Shown in pieces: positions 3,521 to 6,564 of a stretch of 6,564 nt of DNA. The position numbers were made by a program, and so were the translations under genes. How positions within the stretch are numbered: position 1 is the first letter of the stretch; each line of letters begins with the position of its first letter. The stretch is taken from NCBI GenBank assembly GCA_937930625.1, contig CALHBW010000550.1, forward strand, positions 1 through 6,564, written 5' to 3'. Source of the stretch: an uncultured Saprospiraceae bacterium. GTDB taxonomy: Bacteria; Bacteroidota; Bacteroidia; Chitinophagales; Saprospiraceae. The notes beneath the pieces were generated by a model, which worked only from the letters and a program-made list of their open reading frames with translations, was not told the origin of the DNA and did not search any database.

Positions 3521-6214
3521 CTACTCCGGTTCAAAACCAAGAATGATACTAAATCTGCCGTAATCCGACCATTTACCGGTGCGGGGAATATAAGGCTTGT
3601 CAAATCCAACTCCGTAATCAAATCCGAGTGTACCAAACATCGGTAAGAATACACGCAATCCTGCACCTGCCGAACGACGTAAATCCAAGGGGTTGAAGTC
3701 ACGGAAATTCGTCCACGCATTGCCACCCTCTGCAAAACCGAGTACATAAATCGTTGCTGAAGGATTGAGTGACAAGGGATAACGCAGTTCGAGTGTAAAT
3801 TTATCAAACACCGTCGCGCCGAAAGCATTTGCCGAAAGGTCGGTGGTATTGTCTTCGTATCCGCGCAACGAAATGATGTCTTTTCCTTGTATATTGAAAT
3901 TGGCAATACCATCGCCACCCAGTTCGAATCGCTCAAAAGGTGTTGTACCAATATCTTTATTATAGTGTCCTATCATACCGATTTTCGCGGCAGCACGTAC
4001 TACAAATTTGCCGTAAACTTTGGAATACCATTCTGCATTAAAACGCCATTTGTGATACTCGACCATTCTATAACGACGCGCATTTTGGCTATCTTCAACG
4101 AGTTCTGCGGCTTCTTGTTCACCGCGTATCGGGAAACCGGCGGCTTCGCGGGTTTCATTGTCTTCTGCGATGATAGCTTCGGCTTCTGCGCTCGAAAGTT
4201 TCCAGAAATTATCTTTCTTAAACAAAGAATAAGGCAGCGAAAATTCTGCGGAAAGCGAAAACTGCGACCCCGAAGTTGGGAAAATCGGACTGTCAATAGA
4301 GTTACGCGAAAAGGTTTGATTGAGGGTCAGGTTATGATAATTACCCAATCTGACGGCGCGTCCGGTTTCTTCCAATATAAATGCTTGATTTTGGCGAAGT
4401 GCAATATTTTGATAACTCAAAGTGGTTCTGGATACAAAAAAGTCATCCGGCACTTTGAGACGTGTACCCAACCCTATGGAAGCACCTGTGATGGATAATA
4501 GACTAAAGCCCGAATTATCAATACGTCGGGTGACACCATCATCTGTAGTTACATCAATACGTCTGGGTGCGCCATTCGTTTGGCGGGAATTAAATGCCGC
4601 GAAAGTAAATGAATTAGGCTTTTTGCCACCCAACCACGGCTCGGTGAATGACATATTATAGGACTGGAAAAAACGCCCGTTGGTTTGTGCGCGTAGCGAA
4701 ACGCGTTGTCCGTCGCCTTGTGGCAGTGGACTCCAACTCTCCAAATCAAAAAGATTTCGCAGCGAAAAGTTGTTGAAAGTGACACCCAATGTACCAATCA
4801 CACCGCGTCCGCGTCCGCCCCATCCTGCCGATAGTTCGAGTTGGTCAGAAGGGCGTTCTTCGACGGTATATTCGATGTCCACCGTACCGCGTTGTGGGTT
4901 GACGGGCGTATTGATACCCAAATTTTCCTGACTAAAATATCCCAAAGCCAATATCTCGCGCTGCGAACGAATAATGTCCGAACGGCTAAATTTTTGTCCG
5001 GGTTTGGTACGCAATTCACGACGAACAACATGCTCATGTGTACGGTCATTACCCTTGATGACTACACGGTCAATCGTTGCTTGTGGTCCTTCAAATATCT
5101 GAATTTCAAGGTCAATGGAATCTGTTGTAACAGTTTTTTCGATGGGGTCAACACGGAAAAATAGGTAGCCATTATCCAAATACAAGGAACTCACATCGCG
5201 TCCGTCTTGACTAAAACTCAGGCGCGTATTCAATACTTCTTCATTATACACATCGCCCTTTTCGATACCGAGTACTTCAGTGAGTTGTTCGGTGCTATAA
5301 ATCGAATTGCCTCGCCAAGTGATGTCGCGGAAATAATAACGGTTTTTTTCCTGTACCGCCATATCAATAAACATCTCATTACCGATTCGATAGACCGAAT
5401 CTTTCGTGATTTGTGCATCGCGATAGCCGAGTTTATTGTATCGTGCAATGACGCCGCGTTGGTCTTGCTCAAAGTCATCCTCAATCAATTTGGAGGGCTT
5501 AAACCAGTGTTTTTTGCGCTTGGTTTCTTTCATCAAACGGCGAATTTTTGCATCGCTCAATGCTTCATTGCCCTCTACATTGATTTCCTTAATACGTACT
5601 TTTTTCTTTCTGTCAATATCAAATACCAAACGAACGGCATTGAACATCATGGTATCTGCATCTTCTTTTACATCAACTTCAACATCAAGAAAACTACGCT
5701 CAATAAAGAAGTCTTTAATCGCATTTGCGGAGTTCATTTTTACACTTTCCGTGACGATACCACCGCGTTGTACAAAGCGTTGCACCTCATCATTGAGGTC
5801 ATCATGCAATTGCTTACTCACGCCCGTGTAGGAGTAACGCGAAAGGCGCGGACGCTCTTTGACCTTGATAGTCAGAAAAAGGACGTTTTCTATGCGTTTA
5901 TTTTCAATAATTTCAATATCGGTAAATAGACGCAAACGCCATAAATTGCGAATGGCATCAGGAATATCATCACCCGGAATCTGAATCTCATTATCCACTG
6001 CCAAGCCGGATACCGCAATTACAGCATTCGGCTCACTGAATTGTAAGCCTTGTACCTCAATGCCGCCAATGACAAATTTTTCTCCCACAGAAGGAGGTGT
6101 TTGCGCGTATGTGAATGTGGATGCGAAACAAAATATTAATCCGAGAATGAATTTTGAATGAATGAATTTTGAATTTTGAATAATTTGAAAAGGTGTTTTT
6201 TTATTAAAATTCAT
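3521..6214 (-). CDS. bamA: BamA, outer-membrane protein assembly factor (Omp85 family)
   Basis: BamA is the outer-membrane barrel that folds and inserts other beta-barrel proteins. With the start at 6214 it is 897 residues. The signal peptide ends TFTYA|QTPP (cleavage after 37). Five POTRA domains cover about 47-455, with recurring EVQG/NVEGN/TWRGN/VIKGN strands and G-Y/F turns. A C-terminal barrel covers about 456-897. The loop-6 signature of Omp85 proteins is present as SLRGY (Arg784). The C-terminal strand GRFSIILGFEPE would be the beta-signal. An in-frame ATG at 6328 gives 935 residues, but its signal peptide would have an n-region of nearly 60 residues, and the extra stretch is a large DNA hairpin, so I prefer 6214. 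Barrel residues about 673-717 form an acidic insert between PYSLF and EYHKW. The neighbouring skp genes encode its client-delivery chaperones. Confidence 0.96.
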   Translation of the reverse strand: MNFNKKTPFQIIQNSKFIHSKFILGLIFCFASTFTYAQTPPSVGEKFVIGGIEVQGLQFSEPNAVIAVSGLAVDNEIQIPGDDIPDAIRNLWRLRLFTDIEIIENKRIENVLFLTIKVKERPRLSRYSYTGVSKQLHDDLNDEVQRFVQRGGIVTESVKMNSANAIKDFFIERSFLDVEVDVKEDADTMMFNAVRLVFDIDRKKKVRIKEINVEGNEALSDAKIRRLMKETKRKKHWFKPSKLIEDDFEQDQRGVIARYNKLGYRDAQITKDSVYRIGNEMFIDMAVQEKNRYYFRDITWRGNSIYSTEQLTEVLGIEKGDVYNEEVLNTRLSFSQDGRDVSSLYLDNGYLFFRVDPIEKTVTTDSIDLEIQIFEGPQATIDRVVIKGNDRTHEHVVRRELRTKPGQKFSRSDIIRSQREILALGYFSQENLGINTPVNPQRGTVDIEYTVEERPSDQLELSAGWGGRGRGVIGTLGVTFNNFSLRNLFDLESWSPLPQGDGQRVSLRAQTNGRFFQSYNMSFTEPWLGGKKPNSFTFAAFNSRQTNGAPRRIDVTTDDGVTRRIDNSGFSLLSITGASIGLGTRLKVPDDFFVSRTTLSYQNIALRQNQAFILEETGRAVRLGNYHNLTLNQTFSRNSIDSPIFPTSGSQFSLSAEFSLPYSLFKKDNFWKLSSAEAEAIIAEDNETREAAGFPIRGEQEAAELVEDSQNARRYRMVEYHKWRFNAEWYSKVYGKFVVRAAAKIGMIGHYNKDIGTTPFERFELGGDGIANFNIQGKDIISLRGYEDNTTDLSANAFGATVFDKFTLELRYPLSLNPSATIYVLGFAEGGNAWTNFRDFNPLDLRRSAGAGLRVFLPMFGTLGFDYGVGFDKPYIPRTGKWSDYGRFSIILGFEPE
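6145..6212. repeat. GAATTTT word array within the bamA signal-peptide codons
   Basis: Units GAAT, GAATTTT, GAATGAAT, GAATTTT, GAATTTT and GAATAATT run through 6145-6186. The last units (6171-6183) pair with 6201-6212 apart from one extra base. The second arm ends inside the bamA start codon (6212-6214). The array is translated as part of the signal-peptide n-region (IIQNSKFIHSKFIL). This is the only array of the set that clearly contributes an extended stretch of protein sequence. Confidence 0.7.
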
Positions 6215-6229
6215 ATTGTTATTTTGAAT

Positions 6230-6308
6230 AAAATTTAATCCGAAAGAAGATATAGACTCGTCGGACACTTTCAAAGTATCAGACGACTGATGGTTTCGGA
6301 TAAATTTT
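6230..6308 (-). promoter_or_regulatory. large imperfect hairpin in the bamA leader
   Basis: The outer stem is 6230-6245 with 6294-6308, 15 pairs with one bulge, including TCCGAAA/TTTCGGA. The inner stem is 6258-6271 with 6273-6286, 12 of 14 pairs around a single base. The two stems are joined by an asymmetric internal loop. It lies 16 nt upstream of the preferred bamA start codon. Two nested stems this long argue that the segment acts as untranslated RNA or a DNA palindrome rather than as codons 7-33 of a longer BamA. A function in controlling bamA expression is inference. Confidence 0.6.
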
Positions 6309-6396
6309 GAGACATAATTCATAGACAAAAGTTTACTTTACAATTGGTTCGTGTAAACAACGTTGCTTTATGTTTTTTTGCTGCTTTTGCAGTCTA

Positions 6397-6420
6397 TTCA
6401 ATAGAACATGTTCCATTGGA
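6397..6420. promoter_or_regulatory. 24-bp imperfect dyad, operator-like, upstream of bamA
   Basis: The core GAACATGTTC (6404-6413) is a perfect 10-bp palindrome. Symmetry continues through CAAT (6399-6402) and ATTG (6415-6418), leaving 22 of 24 positions symmetric over 6397-6420. It lies about 18 bp downstream of the -7 candidate at 6438-6445, which is a normal place for a repressor site, or for a 5'-end mRNA hairpin. The GAAC-GTTC core resembles LexA-type boxes of Gram-positive bacteria, but I would not assign a regulator. Confidence 0.5.
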
Positions 6421-6437
6421 CGAAACGAAAAAGCACA

Positions 6438-6445
6438 CAAAGATA
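6438..6445 (-). promoter_or_regulatory. bamA: candidate -7 element of the bamA promoter
   Basis: The minus strand reads TATCTTTG, an exact TAnnTTTG match in the spacer upstream of bamA. The -33 region is weak: TTTC lies 22 nt further upstream and there is no TTTG. Transcription would begin near 6430 and give a leader of about 215 nt to the start at 6214, containing the dyad at 6397-6420 and the hairpin at 6230-6308. Confidence 0.55.
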
Positions 6446-6498
6446 GTGCTATGTATTGATTTAGTGTGAAAAAAACGGTCAATAATCTTTAAACACAC

Positions 6499-6506
6499 TA
6501 CATTTG
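6499..6506 (+). promoter_or_regulatory. candidate divergent -7 element
   Basis: The plus strand reads TACATTTG followed by CC, matching TAnnTTTG. It points right, towards sequence outside the window. No -33 element is seen at the expected spacing. If real, bamA has a divergently transcribed neighbour. It would place the AGTCSAT array at 6519-6551 at or just after the start of that transcript. Confidence 0.35.
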
Positions 6507-6518
6507 CCATTATTTTTT

Positions 6519-6551
6519 AGTCCATAGTCGATAGTCGATAGTCCATAGTTT
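6519..6551. repeat. AGTCSAT heptad array at the right edge
   Basis: Four exact 7-nt units, AGTCCAT, AGTCGAT, AGTCGAT and AGTCCAT (6519-6546), are followed by a partial AGTTT. The word differs by one or two bases from the AGTTCAT word between skp-B and skp-C. No inverted partner is visible before the window ends, but by analogy one may lie just outside. Confidence 0.8.
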
Positions 6552-6564
6552 GTATATGTAGAGA

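Noticed and set aside
3478..3951. 157-codon minus-strand frame overlapping the bamA 3' end
   Set aside because: Different frame of bamA running past its stop. The bamA frame there encodes the conserved barrel end, and this frame shows nothing recognisable.
3887..4498. 203-codon open frame on the plus strand
   Set aside because: Antisense to the BamA barrel codons, with no family signature and no promoter.
5207..5929. 240-codon open frame on the plus strand
   Set aside because: It lies wholly antisense to the POTRA-encoding part of bamA. The translation is rich in Phe, Ile and His with no recognisable domain, as expected for a shadow frame.
6215..6328. Longer BamA start at 6328
   Set aside because: It would give an n-region of nearly 60 residues before the signal-peptide core, and the segment is a large hairpin. 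Not excluded without peptide data.
1..6564. tRNA, rRNA, transposase or integrase genes
   Set aside because: None found. All long minus-strand frames are accounted for by murI, four skp genes and bamA.

Overview
This window reads as a chromosomal segment of a Bacteroidota bacterium. The evidence is the gene order bamA, then several skp/ompH genes, then murI, all on the minus strand. Secreted proteins are cleaved at an A|Q signal site, start codons lack Shine-Dalgarno sequences, and motifs of the Bacteroidota -7 type (TAnnTTTG) lie upstream of bamA. I would not name a genus from sequence alone.

Layout in the direction of transcription (right to left): 6564-6215 is a gene-free leader region upstream of bamA. 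It has candidate promoters facing both ways, a near-perfect dyad and a large imperfect hairpin. bamA follows (6214-3521), encoding the outer-membrane protein assembly barrel. A 507-bp spacer (3520-3014) carries a bamA-distal word array, a terminator/promoter-like hairpin and a 22-nt inverted repeat. Four tandem genes for Skp/OmpH-family periplasmic chaperones follow: skp-A 3013-2507, skp-B 2389-1874, skp-C 1779-1273 and skp-D 1181-684. An intrinsic terminator sits at 665-643. Last comes the 5' part of murI (glutamate racemase), from 501 to the window edge.

The genes make a coherent cell-envelope module. Skp-type trimers hold unfolded outer-membrane proteins in the periplasm and hand them to BamA, while MurI supplies D-glutamate for peptidoglycan. 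Having four skp paralogues in a row is unusual. In my recollection of Bacteroidota genomes this position usually holds two.

The most striking feature is not a gene. Every gene boundary in the window carries a short tandem array of 7- or 8-nt words. At five of the sites two arrays face each other as inverted arms, giving long hairpins of about 60-150 nt. The word differs at each site (ATTGTTYN at murI, AGTTCAT between skp-B and skp-C, RTTAATG between skp-A and skp-B, AACGAAT after bamA, GAATTTT at the bamA start, AGTCSAT at the right edge), but the architecture is the same. Arrays begin within 0-7 nt of stop codons and run up to, or into, the next start codon. They sometimes supply the stop codon itself or the first codons of the next gene. 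This looks like a family of boundary palindromes defined by architecture rather than by sequence, and it is the best candidate here for something undescribed.
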